A DNA stretch of 64,000 bases from Bremia lactucae (GCF_004359215.1 NC_090613.1:5947851-6011850); one strand, 5' to 3'. Positions 19,514 to 31,516 are shown, counted from the first letter of the stretch. Translations and numbers: made by a program. The notes: generated from the sequence alone by a model not told the origin.

Positions 19514-22500
19514 CTAAACGCTCCGTATTTTTTGCAGCTCGACGCCATCGTCGTTGAGGTCGACATCCACTTGCCCAGATGAAGCGGGAGAGGATGCGAG
19601 ACCCATTGGGGAGCTGTGAAGTGCATTAGACGTTGGCGTGAATTCAAACGTAGTTTCGTTCGTGCCATCACCTTGCTCTTTTTCATCCGTTGGCAACTTG
19701 CCCTTCAAATACAAATAATCATTGTAAACATTGCGGTACTTGCGATGAATAATGAGAATGCCCATCAACAGAAGCAAGACAATAAACCCAATTACAACAA
19801 TGACAGCATACACCGAGTACAAATCCTTTGTATTCAGCACCACAGCGCTCTCGGAGCACGTGGAAATGGTATTTGTGCTCGCCGTCTCTGCACCACCATA
19901 GCATGCGAGCTTGCGAGCATACGAGACCAGCTGCTCCCCACCGTTGCAAGTCGAACGAAGCTCATTAAAGTAATCGTCGTCGCATATGGGACAAGCGTAT
20001 GCTGTCTTCCATACAATGTTCCAATCGCACTTGTCGTCATCATTTACAGACACAGTTGCAGGTTTGCTGGTCGTGCCTATTATAAAAAAAATTACGAATA
20101 AGTCGCCTACTTTTTAGCAACTATATCACAAAACGCTTACCACTGCCAAGATCGCACTCAAAATGAAAAGTTGTTGTCATGGTTTTGCCTTTTACACAAC
20201 CCGATCCATCCGTAAACGAGACCTTCACTCCTGCTCCATAGTCCAAAGGTAAAATTTCCATATGCCTTCCGCCGTTAACAACTTTCCATTGCTGCAACAT
20301 CATCCGTCGATAAGTTGCGTATTTCAACAACAAAAAAACACACACAATAACCAATACAATACCGGGGGGGCGGAACACAATACATTGCCATAAAGACCAC
20401 TATTTTGCTGAAAAAAGTGACCAGCTTCTCGAGGATTTGTGATACTAGCAATCACAACATGCGCAACGTCTTTATTCGTATCAACTTGTTCATCAACAAT
20501 CTGACCCGGAACCTTTTCCTTCCATCCCGTTCCAAGTGGACGAAAGAGCCCCGAGAACCAGAAACTCTGACCATCGGCTTCAAATGGAATCGACGCATGC
20601 ACACGTGTAGTTGACAATAAACTCGTGGCATTCCCATACACCGTATCATCTAAAAACAAACTCGCATTCCCCCACACAAGCGCTTCTAAGAGCGACAAAT
20701 TGTACGTCACTTGAAGTCCTCCAAGTGCAGATGAAACAACCTCTAACGACGACGATGACGAGGCTGCAGGACTTGCCTTCACAGTCAATGCTTGAGGAGC
20801 CGCACACGTGATAGCACCGACTTCACTATACGTATTGGCCCCACACGGGGTGCACGTGGACGCACCTTCTTTCGAGTACGTATTCAAGGGGCACTTGACA
20901 CACGCAACAATGCCACTGGGATCCTCGGTATCCGCAAATGTCCCTGCAGGACAAACATGACAACCAGTCCCTTCCGATTCGAATGGGGCATAGCCCATAG
21001 GACAATTGTCACACGTCACCCCCGCTCCATCTCGAGTCCCGACAAGTCCAAGAAACATCACTCGCACCTCCATTGCTCGCTTCGCTTCGGCACTCGTTGC
21101 ACGCACAACCAATGCAATTTCTTTCATTACGGCCGTCGTGACATTGATTGGAATAACTTGATTATATTCGCCATTCTCACTGCCATGAAGCAAGTGCGTC
21201 GCAGTGAACTCGTCCGTCACGTCGCTGGTACTACTACTACTAGCAACGTCATAACTACTGCCCGTGATATTCATTTCACGCTTGATCTTGATACTATTGG
21301 CCCCCACATCCCGAATTTCAAGCTCCACCCATGCACGCGAGCCAATGTCTTCAAACGTAGGGACACCACTGAGGTTGTATGTGATAGTCAACGACCCCGA
21401 ATGTTCAAACAACACGTGAAACAACAAGACCGTTCGACTTGGACGTTTCCAGCGACCACTTTCGTCGTCAGGACTCGTATGTTGAGCCAACAAGACCCCA
21501 CTTTTAGTCAATTTCCATCCCGCTTTTGTCGCTGCTGTTGCATCGACAATAGAAGGCCACTCCTCCCATCCATCGGGTGTCCCAACGCCAAACTCGAGTG
21601 TTTTCACGACCACGGTTCCAGCACGACAGATCGTACATTGTCCAGTAACACTCCGTACTTGATTCGTCCCACATGGCTCACATTCATCGCCTTGTCCAAG
21701 TTGATACCCACGTGCACAGCTTGCGCATTCGACGCCTTGTTCCGCCTTCGGAAGTTGTATGCTTGACGTTTGCTGTAACTCACACGTCTGTGGTTGACGC
21801 CATGAATACGTGACATTCCGTAGACCATTTGTACAGGGTGTATACGTCGCATTAACGTCGTCAAGAGAGCACGGACGTTGCTCGACACAAGACGAAATGC
21901 CAATCGATCCTTTCGGAGCGTGTGTGTTATCAGGACACGTGTAGCACGTAAATTCCAACTCACTATTTGACTTGGCCGCAGCGTACTCATCCACGTCACA
22001 GAATGCACATAAAGATCCTCCACTATTCGTCATATCACCGCCACAAGTATGACAATGCAAGTCCGAATAGGCAGTACCAACGACTTCAATCACCTTGAGA
22101 AACGCTTTGTCTTCGCCCACGTCTCCTGTATAATCTTTTCGATAATGCCACGCCAAGACATGGGCCCCCATTGTCACTGGAACAACCTTTTCTTTCCATC
22201 CATCCGATTGCGAAACACTTTCGGCTCCTGCAGTATCGTCAACTTGAAACACAAGGCCATCGTACGGTAATTCCGCATCAACTCGGTACTTAAACGTCAC
22301 GTAACCATCGCGTACAAACGTTGCGCCAATGCGTAACGTGGAATAAAGTTTCGTACCACCAAAGTTCTCAAGTACCCCCGAGTTTTCACCCGATGAAATC
22401 AACGATCCATCCTTGGAAGCCGACCATGGATTGCAATTGTGTTTCCACTCGCCTGTAAACATGTCTTGCGTCATACAATCCGTCTCCAACTCCACGGGAA

Positions 22501-22982
22501 GAGGCGATGTCCATGCATTCGTGCGCTGGGAAAAGAGTTTCCCACCACCTAATGAATACTTTCCCTGGGGACAGCGTTCACAGCTTGAAACAGGCGTCGG
22601 ACCGGAGAAACTAGAGCATATCATGTGCACTTTGTAAAGAAAGCGATGCGAATTTAGAGTGATTTTTGTTTGACGTACTTGGCCCCAAGATAAAAGCCTC
22701 GCGCACAGTGGACGTCACATCGAAGACCATGAACAGGAGCTACGAGCCAGTCATGAAGTGTTAATGATTACGAGACACGTGGGAATTTGTTGTCTTACGT
22801 TTAGCGAGCACTTGACCCGTCGAGTTTGCGGAACACGTGCCGTCACCTTTAATATAGTAATACAACGTCCGCTTCTCGTCGACACAGTCGCCGAATCCGT
22901 AGCGCAATTGTGGCTCCGTTGCGTAGGCCCTAGAGGCCAAGAAACCTCCCGCGCATAGCCCCAATGCCGTCCACATCACCAC
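19514..22982 (-). CDS. ELAPOR/EIG121-like cysteine-rich type I membrane protein with mannose-6-phosphate-receptor-like domain
   Basis: Four exons on the minus strand: 22982-22799, 22629-20363, 20291-20141 and 20076-19514, giving about 1054 aa (human ELAPOR1 is similar in size). The N-terminus MVMWTALGLCAGGFLASRAY is a signal peptide. The large exon carries repeated Cys-rich modules of the ephrin-receptor/GCC2-GCC3 type (CERCPQGKYS, CPMGYAPFESEGTGCHVCPA, CPLNTYSKEGASTCTPCG). The third exon has VKVSFTDGSGCVKGKTMTTT then FHFECDLGSG, typical of the MRH-like lumenal domain. Exon 4 has a transmembrane segment (VYAVIVVIGFIVLLLLMGIL) and a cytosolic tail with NDYLYLKGKLP. Animal relatives act in endosome-lysosome and autophagy trafficking; a similar role here is inference. 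Intron 3 (64 nt, GTAAGC...AATAG) is clear. Intron 2 is supported by a frame change, but its donor could be at 20383 or 20362. Confidence 0.88.
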
Positions 22983-23341
22983 GTTTTGACAAGTGAGGCT
23001 ACGACACGCGGACGGTACCCAACTTGCACACTAAATTTATGGACACACACACCACATGTGACTTGTGTAGCCAGATTCCGTATTTTTAGAGAAAACGGTT
23101 ATAAGTCCTTGTAACGTAACCCATAGTTCTAAAATAATGTTTCGATTGAAGCTTTGAAGTCACTGAGGATGGAAATAGATTCGACTATCTGAGGAATCGG
23201 CAGCGATGTTTATTGACTTGCAACTAATGACTAGTGTTTTCTTCGAAATCGCTTTCTTGTGAATTAGGTGGCCAAGTGAGCTCATTCGACAATTCAACGT
23301 CTTCCACACACACACAACAATTCTTATCAGTAACCACTAAG
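22983..23341. promoter_or_regulatory. Divergent promoter region, ELAPOR-like (-) and secreted peptide (+)
   Basis: A 359-bp gap between divergent starts. The plus-strand side contains a good oomycete initiator at 23280-23295 (listed separately). Confidence 0.5.
23280..23295 (+). promoter_or_regulatory. Oomycete-type initiator (Inr)
   Basis: GCTCATTCGACAATTC closely matches the oomycete core promoter initiator consensus (GCTCATTYYNCAWTTT). Initiation at the A of TCATT would leave a leader of about 58 nt before the ATG at 23342, a usual length in these organisms. Confidence 0.7.
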
Positions 23342-23599
23342 ATGAAGTCTTCTTTCGCGATTTTGGGGGCGCTTTGCTACCTTGCTGCTTTTGCCACTGC
23401 TGAAGAGCCGGCTGTCGACAATGCTGTCCTTACTGAAGCTGAACCTGAATCATTTGATGCTGGAATGGACGACTCATCGCCGGATAACCAAGAATATTAC
23501 GGCCGTCGTAGAGGTTACCGTGGCGGGTATGATGGTTACCGTGGCGGGAATCGGGGCTACCGTGGTGGTTATGGTGGCAACCGTGGCGGCTACTGGTAA
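23342..23599 (+). CDS. Small secreted Gly/Arg/Tyr-rich protein
   Basis: 85 aa, single exon. MKSSFAILGALCYLAAFATA is a signal peptide, with likely cleavage after Ala20. An acidic spacer (21-50) follows, with EEP and TEAEPE. The C-terminus (about 54-85) is a run of RGGY/RGYRGG repeats ending GGYW. Such glycine-rich secreted proteins may be structural wall or extracellular matrix components; no enzymatic motif and no RxLR motif is seen. The leader and the EEP...TEA...DAG spacer resemble those of the His/Gly-repeat protein at 43781-44101, suggesting the two are relatives with different repeat tails. The ATG follows the initiator by about 58 nt; upstream in-frame extension has no ATG. Function unknown. 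Confidence 0.85.
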   Translation: MKSSFAILGALCYLAAFATAEEPAVDNAVLTEAEPESFDAGMDDSSPDNQEYYGRRRGYRGGYDGYRGGNRGYRGGYGGNRGGYW

Positions 23600-24660
23600 G
23601 CTTATTGAGAAAGGAATTTAAAGAGAGAAAATCGACATACATCTCAAGAAACGTATAAAATTTATTGCAAGCTTTCGTTTTACCCAAATACACAACATTG
23701 TGCTTTGTCTCAATTTCACATTCTTTGTTAAATATATCCAATCTTAAAAAGGTAACTCGATACAAAAACACGTATCAATGGTGGGGCAAGCCTTTTGTAA
23801 GAATATGAACGCTTATAATTGTGATTACGACGAGAGTGCACGGACGTTTTCAAGATAATAGCGCATCTCTTAAACGTTAACATTAATATCGACAGTCACT
23901 AGCACATCAGTGCTTGCGAATTGTTGCAATTCTCATCAGATGTCATCAGTCTCGTCACGCATTTGATAGTCTAAACCTGTTCGACAAAATATCTCTTAGC
24001 AGGGAGGCCGTATGTAATAAGAGTGCTAAGTTTAAGCAGTAAATCCTTTAGCTGCTGTGGCTCGCATCGTCGGGTAGTGAGTCACACTCTGTGTTTTAGT
24101 CAAGGCCGTGGTATCTATATGTGCTCATCTTTACTGGAACAAAGAGTACGAGTCTGATGAGCTTGAAAATAAACGCCGATACGTCTTGGATGGCTGTTTT
24201 GTTTTTGTCGACTTGCAGCGTAGCATTCGTAGCTTTCACGTGGCAACTGCACACATAACATTGCACTAACCGAATCAACAAGAAGTTGTGTCAATGCTAA
24301 TTGTGAGGCCTATTTGCGAGCTTCGAGGTCACAAAGAAGAAGAAGCCTTGACAAATACATGTGCCGACCGTCAATAACGTATATATTCTATTTTCAGTCT
24401 GGTCCAATCTCTGTTCACGAGAGGTTGATGCTTGCTCAATAAGGCGGATTGGCCAAGCGACGTTGCAATCGATACTATCAATCGCGAAGATCGCATTGCT
24501 CGATATTTAATGCTGAAGTAGGAAAAGTGACGGAATCGATGCCATCGGTCAAATTACGTTACTCAGCGACGAGGCCGCCACAAGCTTCGAATTAAATGAG
24601 CAAAGACGTCTCGTTGCCTAATCATGGACGAAGTGTAATTTATACGTTTGTCAACCGAGA
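23600..24660. other. Intergenic, no gene recognised
   Basis: Only short frames. A plus-strand stretch near 24431-24600 reads as plausible protein (LNKADWPSDVAIDTINREDR) for a few dozen residues and then breaks; it may be a gene relic cut by the LTR at 24661, but I cannot identify it. Confidence 0.4.
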
Positions 24661-25190
24661 TGTAACGGGATAAAGTTGCCCTAATGTTACACAGTCCCCG
24701 TGAAGTATACTTGTTGAACTTAAGGAGATGGTAAATTACTGAATTAAAGTAATTAGACCCAGCACTCGGGTGTGGTTCACATTTGTGAACAACCCTTGTG
24801 TATGTGATGCACATGGGTGCAGTCACATTAGGAGGGATGACGGCTAGCGTCATCCGTTACGCGAGGTATTTAGAAAGATACGCTCACAACACGTATTAAG
24901 TGTTATCTATAGAGATGACATTTTGTTTAATAAAAATAGGTATTTATTTTTAAATCAATTATATAAATCAATCTGAAAACTACTTTCTACTTAGTAAGTG
25001 CGCACGAGGAGCCGGATTATCGCTCCCGTGACGACACTTAAATAAAGTACTTAGTGCGTTGGGTGAGGTCGCTAACGTGCCCACCACAACTACCTCACTG
25101 CACGCAAGAGAAGCTGGTTAACCGCTTCCTCGCTGAGCTAGCGTGTGCGTCCAAGTAGAGCGTGGCCGCATTACGACATGCCCGCCTACA
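24661..25190 (+). repeat. LTR-A copy 1 (5' LTR of element A)
   Basis: 530 bp, TGTAACGGGATAAAG ... GCCCGCCTACA. Aligns with copies at 29565-30096, 45557-46109 and, in reverse, 3263-3682, 54589-54790 and 57272-57414. Confidence 0.9.
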
Positions 25191-25389
25191 CTTGGTAGCA
25201 CTTGAAATCCTTCCCATGACCCGCATCTCTGCGAGTGTACGTGTGAGGATGAGCTTCAATATTGATTGGGCTCATTTCTCCCACCTCTCCGAACATCATC
25301 GGGAGGTGGTAGGGCTTATGGCGTAGGGACTTGGTGAACAAGCCCTGGCCAGGCTCCTGGGTAGTCTTCCTGAGCAACATGTTGCTCAG

Positions 25390-28300
25390 TTGGAGCAGTT
25401 TGAAGCATTTGTGCTCGGACAGCGGAGGGCTGCGTCCGAGGTGCAGGGCCATGCTGCGGCGGAGTCCGTCACTCCGACTCATATTGGGCTAAGGCATGAG
25501 CAGGCTCGGAGCGAGGCTCTCAACAGGACGGTTGAGATGCTCTCTGCCCGGCTGAGCCGAGGCCTATTCGGATGGACCCGCCCAAGTTCGATGGAACGAT
25601 GGAACTGCAGCGCAAACGATTGTCCACTGGCTTTTAGCCGTGGAGCAATGCGGTGTCGCGCAGCTCATCGAGGACGAGAGCCGGATGGTGTCGTACGCCA
25701 TGTCGCATCTGTGCGGTAAGGCCTCAGATTATGCTTACTCGGCGCTCATGGCGGACAGAAAGGCGTTCCCTACATGGGCGATTTTTCTCCTTAAGACAAG
25801 ATTTGCGCCATGTACCAGCCGCCGAACAACGAAGTGTTGCTTCAGGCGCGCTTCTTTGGAGCGCGACAGGCGAAGCGATCTCTGCAAGAGTATGTGCAAG
25901 AGATGCGCTCGCTGTCCGCATCCATAACCGTAGGTCCGATTCCGGAGCACATTAAGTGCCCACGTTTATGAACGGACTACGGCATGGCCCATCGCGACAG
26001 GCCCTTTTCAGAAAGGTGCCGTCAACGATAGAAGAGGCAATCAAAGTTGCCTCGGTTGAGGAGCAATCCTACAACAGTGCCTCGGAGACAGCTTTATATA
26101 AGCCGTCGGCCAAGATGTCAGATGCCTCTCCCATGGAGTTGGGCAATGCAGACGGTGTCTGTTACAAATGCGGCAAGCGCGGCCATATGATGACTCGCTG
26201 CTATGCCAGGGTCCTTGCTGGGGCGAAGACGCCCAGCAAGAGGACTCCCTCCCAAAGGGCGATGGCAAGAACCAGCGTGCGAGACGTATGAGTTCTGCAT
26301 CGACCACTGAGGGGTCGGGAAATGCAGGAGCGCAGTATGGGCAGGATGCCCTACTGACGCGGACTCTGAAGCTATCCCTAAGTCCAGAGTTGTGGAAAAA
26401 ATGGGTAGCATAGTCCCTGAGGTCTCGAAATTCTGGACCTCACCACCGCTGGTCTATAGCGCTCAAGTAAGAGGCTATGACCAGGTGATGCCCCTCCTAG
26501 TGGATTCGGGTGCATCACAAAATTTTGTAAAACTCGCGGCTCTAAGAAAGAAACCGGCGATGTTTGAGTCGCTTTGCCAGGATGGCAAGTGAGCAGAGGC
26601 GACCGTTCGTTTAGCGAACGGCGCACTCGTTAAGTCTGAGGGAGTTCAGGTAGAACTCGCCTTCAGCTTTAGTGACTTCTCTTGTAAGGAGAAGTTCGCG
26701 GTGCTAGGTATGAAGAGTCCGTATGACCTTATCCTAGGCATGCCATGGTTGGCAAAAAGCCAACCATGGATAGACTGGCGTACACACACAGTTGCGAACT
26801 CTACGCAGGACACAGGAAAGGATGTATGGCATCAGCTGTCAGCTTGTGATCCCTTGAGAATCAATGTGCCTCATGACACAGATCTCAAATTGATGATCCT
26901 TCACGAGCTCCATGATGCGCCATACAGTGGACATCTGGGCCGTGAGAAGGCATTCTTTCGAGTGTCATATGAATTTTGGTGGCCACATCTATTTAGATGG
27001 GTGGCCAACTATATTCGCTCTTGCGAACAGTGTCAGCGCATTAAGCCTGCACCGGCCAGCAGTGCGCCACTGAAGCCGCTACCGATTCCAACCAACTGAT
27101 GGAAGTCAGTAAGCCTGGACTTCATGTTTGGCATGCCGCCCGATCATAAGGGTCGGACAGGGCTAGTCGTCTTTGTAGACAGCCTGAGCAAAATGGTGCA
27201 TTTAGCACCATGTAAAACATCGATCACAGGCAAAAAGGCAGCTCTCTTGTTCCTGGATCATGTTTACCGACTAAATAGGATGCCCGAGTCCATAGTATCG
27301 TGCCGGGATCCACGTTTTACGTCTGGTTTTTGGCGAGATGTGTTCGAGCTGCTAGGTAGCAAGCTTCACATGTCGATCGCAGATCATCCCCAGACCGATG
27401 GCCAAGCAGAACGTGCCAATCGTGTCGTGGCGGATGTCTTGCGCACTATAGCAACTCCCAAAGAGTGGAGCAAGCAATTGCCCTTTGTGGAGTTCGCTAT
27501 AAATAACAGTGTCCACGCCAGTACGGGTGAGACACCGTTTCATATTAACGGACTGCGCCATCCTCGGACGTCAGTCTCGTTTGTGCATAGCCCAAGTCTT
27601 AGTGGAGGAGGGCCCCTCACTATGCTCGGTGCGAAAGAGGGACATAGCTTCTTCAATATGACGATGACCCATGAGGGTATCATCTTAAAGACAGAAACTT
27701 GCTCTAGTGACCCTGCCAGTTTAGCATTGGTCAATAAAACTACGTCCTACGACCGACCTCTCGGCGGTATCATAGACGAGTTTGATGCTAAAGCGTGAGC
27801 GAGGCTCAACGCTTTGTGAATGAATAATTAGCCATCACATGTAAAGTCCGTGGCGCAATGGCAAGCGCACAGGACAAGCAAAAAGATTATGCGGACCGAA
27901 ATGGTCGCAAAAATAATGAACGCTTTAGAGTGGGTATAAAGTACTGTTAAGTACTAGTCTTCAGGCATTCATAACCCTGACGAGCCTTTGCTCGGACATC
28001 AACAAGATCCGAGGTCAGTCGCGAAACTTGATTCTCGAGATCCGCAATACGTCGTTCAGCAGCGCTTAACGCCTGTGACTGAATCCGCGAGTAGGTGGGC
28101 GAGATCGCCACTCCTATCAGGGACCACCTTCACTGATGGATGCAGGTGGGAATCATATTCCTCTTTAAGTATTATTCCTCATACAGGCAATGATAATTAA
28201 GTAACGAGCATCCGTGTTACACAATTCCGCTATCGATAGTCTTGGGGACGAAGCCTTCATTAACATAAGTCTGAAGTGTAGCAATCATAATAGATTTTTT

Positions 28301-28503
28301 TATTTTAATCGTAGTAAATAAATAAATCTATTATGAACGCTTCCTTGTTAGAAGGTTGCTTGCCCACCGCTCCGTGAGGCAAGGGCATCAGATTCTCATT
28401 CAATGGAAAGGTTATCCGAAGCGTTTTGACTCTTGGGAACCGATCGATACCCTACGTATTGATGTGCCCGGCTTGGTGGCTGCCTATGAAAAGGAGCACT
28501 AGC
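25390..28503 (+). pseudogene. Element A gag-pol (gag, zinc knuckle, protease, integrase, chromodomain), broken
   Basis: A gag-like region lies at 25390-26100 in several frames. The zinc knuckle CYKCGKRGHMMTRC is near 26160. The aspartic protease has LLVDSGASQNFV near 26493 and YDLILGMPWL near 26720. Integrase follows: the HELHDAPYSGHLG...CEQCQR finger (26905-27045), then after a TGA near 27100 the core with VVFVDSLSK, SCRDPRFTSGF (Asp-to-Cys drift in the usual SDRD), HPQTDGQAERANR and the catalytic region up to 27798. A chromodomain LIQWKGYPKRFDSWEP is at about 28405-28450, and the pol stop is at 28501-28503. RT and RNase H are absent. A palindromic AT-rich insert lies at about 28285-28337 upstream of the chromodomain. 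Confidence 0.85.
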
Positions 28504-29437
28504 CTCTTCGCTAGTCTCAGATGGACTAGCAAAAGTAGCGTTGTGAGAAGAAACAGGGGGTACAGTACTGCCCATGATTTCTTTCACACGCAAGCGGGCG
28601 AAATTAATTCGCTGCGACCACTGTTACATCACATCCGAATGCGGATGAATGCGGCGCAGGAATTCCGCCTCGTATTGGTCGGACGTTTCATCTGAACGCA
28701 ACACGACCGGGATCGGGAAAATACGCCCAAGCGATTTTCCCTGAGCCCTCCATGATTTAAAGACGCCATCATAATTATGTGCGTCTACAAAAGCGCGCTC
28801 TAGGAGCGACGCTCTTGGTCCGTTCTAAAGGGGTCATTTAGATGGAGGGGGCATCGGTGATATGCCACCCGTCACATAGCTTCTTTCAAAACGACTGGCT
28901 TGTGACACCGACTGAGCACGTTCACGTCGTCGGCGGAGCTCCAGGCTCCGAATCCTTTATGTCAGAACCATTATGGATTATGGTCTGAGCATAAGGTGTT
29001 GTTATTATAGCCATCGAAGAAGCAGCTGCGCCTTTATGAACAGCGCTCTCATTACCTATCGCTGCTCTATCCAGCGCAGACGACGAGACAGCATCCGTAA
29101 ATGTTACTGTCTCCATGTTGTGGGCCATGAGAGAAGTTTGGATGGGCGATAATGCGCCATCATCCTTCCTCATGAGCTCGTTGTCCGAAGCACTACTATG
29201 AGGTGACGGCATCGGTGTCGACTCACTGTAGTCGACAATGAGCGACGGATCAGCATTTTCACTGTTAAAGTGGGATGTATCCTTTAGCCCCGTTAACGCG
29301 ACAGCAGCAGTAGCTGTCAGCGTTTCAACTAAGGCATTGAACGCGGCCGGCGAGTTACAGCGGCGCGTGCGCTTAGTGCGAGGTTGAGTGGGCGTCTTCG
29401 CAGACGACCCACCACCGTGGCCCCTTTTAGGTGGCAT
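27965..29437 (-). pseudogene. Element A antisense ORF (aORF-A), convergent with pol
   Basis: Opens on minus at ATG 29437, 128 bp from the 3' LTR, and is open for 171 aa (to 28922). The first residues are basic (MPPKRGHGGGSSAKTPTQPR then TKRTRR, a possible nuclear signal), followed by Ser/Thr-rich acidic sequence. Beyond the first stop the same strand continues as coding-like sequence in pieces: RASLLERALVDAHNYDGVFK near 28810 and VKEIMGSTVPPVSSHNATFA near 28590. The downstream end, near 27965, corresponds to the coiled-coil-like end of the copy at 58867. The product is closely similar to that encoded at 57548-58867 and, at its start, 45334-45424. From about 28503 leftwards it lies antisense to the pol chromodomain. 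I do not recognise the family. Confidence 0.6.
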
Positions 29438-29564
29438 CTATGGCGCCGTGTATGGAAAAACAGGTCGCTTGAGTGATTGAGAGAACTAGCGGCGCGTAAA
29501 GCTGCTCGCAGATCCTCGCTCCTCTTTGACGAATTTAAAATGTAATTTTTTTTAGGGGGGATGG

Positions 29565-30096
29565 TGTAACGGGCTAAAGTTGCCCTAATGTTACATAATC
29601 CCGTTAATTACCTTGGTGTACTTAAGAAGATGATCAATTACTTAATTTAAGTAATTAGACCCCGCACTCGGGTTTCGTTCCCATTTGTGACCAACCCTTG
29701 TGTATGTGATGCACATGGTGCATTCACATTAGGAGGGATGACGGCTAGCGTTATCCGTTACGCGAGGTATCTAGAAAGATACGCTCGTAATACATATTAA
29801 GTGTTTTCTATAGAGATGACATTTTCATTAGTAAAAATAGGTGTTTATATTTAATGCGATTAAATATAAATCAGTCTGAAAACTATTTCCTACTTAGTAA
29901 GTGCGCACGAGGGACCGGATTACCGCTCCCGTGACGACACTTAAACAAAGAACTCAGTGCGTTGGGCGAGGTCGCTAACGCGCCCACCACAACTACCTCA
30001 CTGCACGAAAGAGAAGCTGGTTAATCTGCTTCCTCGCTGTGCTAAGGTGTGTGTCCAAGAGAAGAGCGTGGCCGCATTACGACGTGCCCGCGTACA
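29565..30096 (+). repeat. LTR-A copy 2 (3' LTR of element A)
   Basis: 532 bp, TGTAACGGGCTAAAG ... GCCCGCGTACA, directly preceded by the polypurine tract. Roughly 88-90 percent similar by eye to copy 1. Confidence 0.88.
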
Positions 30097-31034
30097 CCTT
30101 AGTTGACAATTGACTCGTAAGCGCTTACGCAAGAAATGTAAATGGAATTTTGGGAAAGTATACGGCCCAGCTATAACGGAAACTCCCGAATTTGAAAGCC
30201 TTTGGGTCGTCATCACGAATCCTATTATCTCACATGATATGTCTTTCCCCCAAAAAATTGCGGTCACATTTAGCTAGCAGCAAGTGTATTCTTAGTTTTT
30301 AATGTTTCAACACGTCGTTATTTTTGTGTAATCATGAGCAACTTTGCCGTCTCGGTTCACGCTTGTAATTTCTGTAAAGCATCTCCGATGGCCACTTCTC
30401 CTTGCGTATGTGTATGAAGCATATTGACAAATTATAATGTCGTAGGCACCTCAACGATAGGAAAGACATCGACAAGGTGTCAAAAAATCTCCCCCTTTAG
30501 CGCGGCAGCCGCTAATGTAAGCATACATAACCAATAGGCATCCTTCAATTGCTAGTGCCTATACGTTTTTTCGCGAAAGCATCGTACCCCCTTGACATCC
30601 CAGCTTTATAATATCTTTGTCAAGGGCTACAATCCCGTCAAAACTTGGGTAATTCCTTTAAAAAGCCGCACAATCTGACCGTCCCGTCTGGATTAATATT
30701 TTTTGACGTCATCCATTCGCTATGCAACTGAGCCATTGACGTGCATACTTGGTCAAGGACGTCATTTTACTACATTCCACGAGAAGTTTGGTGTGTCCAT
30801 GCTCACGTAATATTAATTTCTAAATTCATTTGAAAAAAATGGACTTCAACTTCCTTTTAGAATTTAAAAATGTTCGTCTTTCATTTCTTTAAGTGCAGAA
30901 ATGCAATTTAAAACACAACCACCGCATCGAAAGCTCAATAAGGCGACGCTCACCACAAATTTGCATTAATAAATGGGCCACTAGATTTAGCAAAATAACC
31001 ATGACTTCAATATTGCTAAGAGCGAGTTTGCTTG
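30097..31034. other. Intergenic between retrotransposons, nothing recognised
   Basis: No ORF of note on either strand and no recognisable LTR similarity. Confidence 0.5.
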
Positions 31035-31516
31035 TGTAATGGGTCCACATCGGTTGGAGAACCGTTGTTGCAATCCATTTACTTTATGGGTAAAAAAACT
31101 ATATTGTATTCTAGAACAGTTAAATACTTAAAATCCCATTTATTATGGGTAACAAATGTTGTCGCCGCCAGATGTAAATCTGGCGGCCGAAATCTATTTT
31201 TAAATTAGCTAGGGTAAGATTTTATATTTATTAATCAAATCAAGTGTAGTTCCTCTTTGATCTTAAAGCTTTAAGTGCCTACGTAAGGCTTGCGCATTGA
31301 TCTGTAAAACATAGAAGCCTTTCTAAGGTATATCCTGTTGGGCACTAGTTGCCACATGGTTCTACGAATCCCTTAATCCCTTGAACTAGGATCCCCTAAG
31401 CTTTAATAGCTTGTACAACTCCCTGAATCATTAAGCCCACTAGTTCAATAGAACTAAGCGACTCTCTGAGTCTGAAAATCTTCCTCTGACTTTAGGAGCG
31501 AGGTAGCTCCGCTACA
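31035..31516 (+). repeat. Solo LTR-B flanked by GCTTG target duplication
   Basis: 482 bp starting TGTAATGGGTCCACA and ending GAGCGAGGTAGCTCCGCTACA minus its first base. The family is shared with the LTRs of element B (46395-46965; split copy 52121-52350 and 53540-53757). GCTTG occurs immediately on both sides (31030-31034 and 31517-31521), a perfect 5-bp target site duplication, so this is a solo LTR left by recombination. Confidence 0.88.

Larger units (their letters stand above)
24661..30096 (+). mobile_element. Element A: Ty3/gypsy chromodomain LTR retrotransposon, RT deleted
   Basis: Two direct LTRs (24661-25190 and 29565-30096) bracket gag, protease, integrase and chromodomain on plus, and a further ORF on minus next to the 3' LTR. 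A primer-binding-like stretch CTTGGTAGCACTTGAA follows the left LTR, and a polypurine tract ending GGGGGGATGG precedes the right LTR. Reverse transcriptase and RNase H are missing: protease runs directly into the integrase HHCC finger near 26850. The LTRs differ at roughly one base in ten by eye, and the 5-bp flanks (CGAGA / CCTTA) do not match. The element is old, or formed by recombination between two copies. It is not autonomous. Confidence 0.88.

Noticed and set aside
20792..21766. 324-aa plus-strand ORF inside the ELAPOR-like gene
   Set aside because: It is antisense to a Cys-rich domain with clear homology, has odd composition (high Thr/Arg/His) and no recognisable motif. Treated as a shadow frame.
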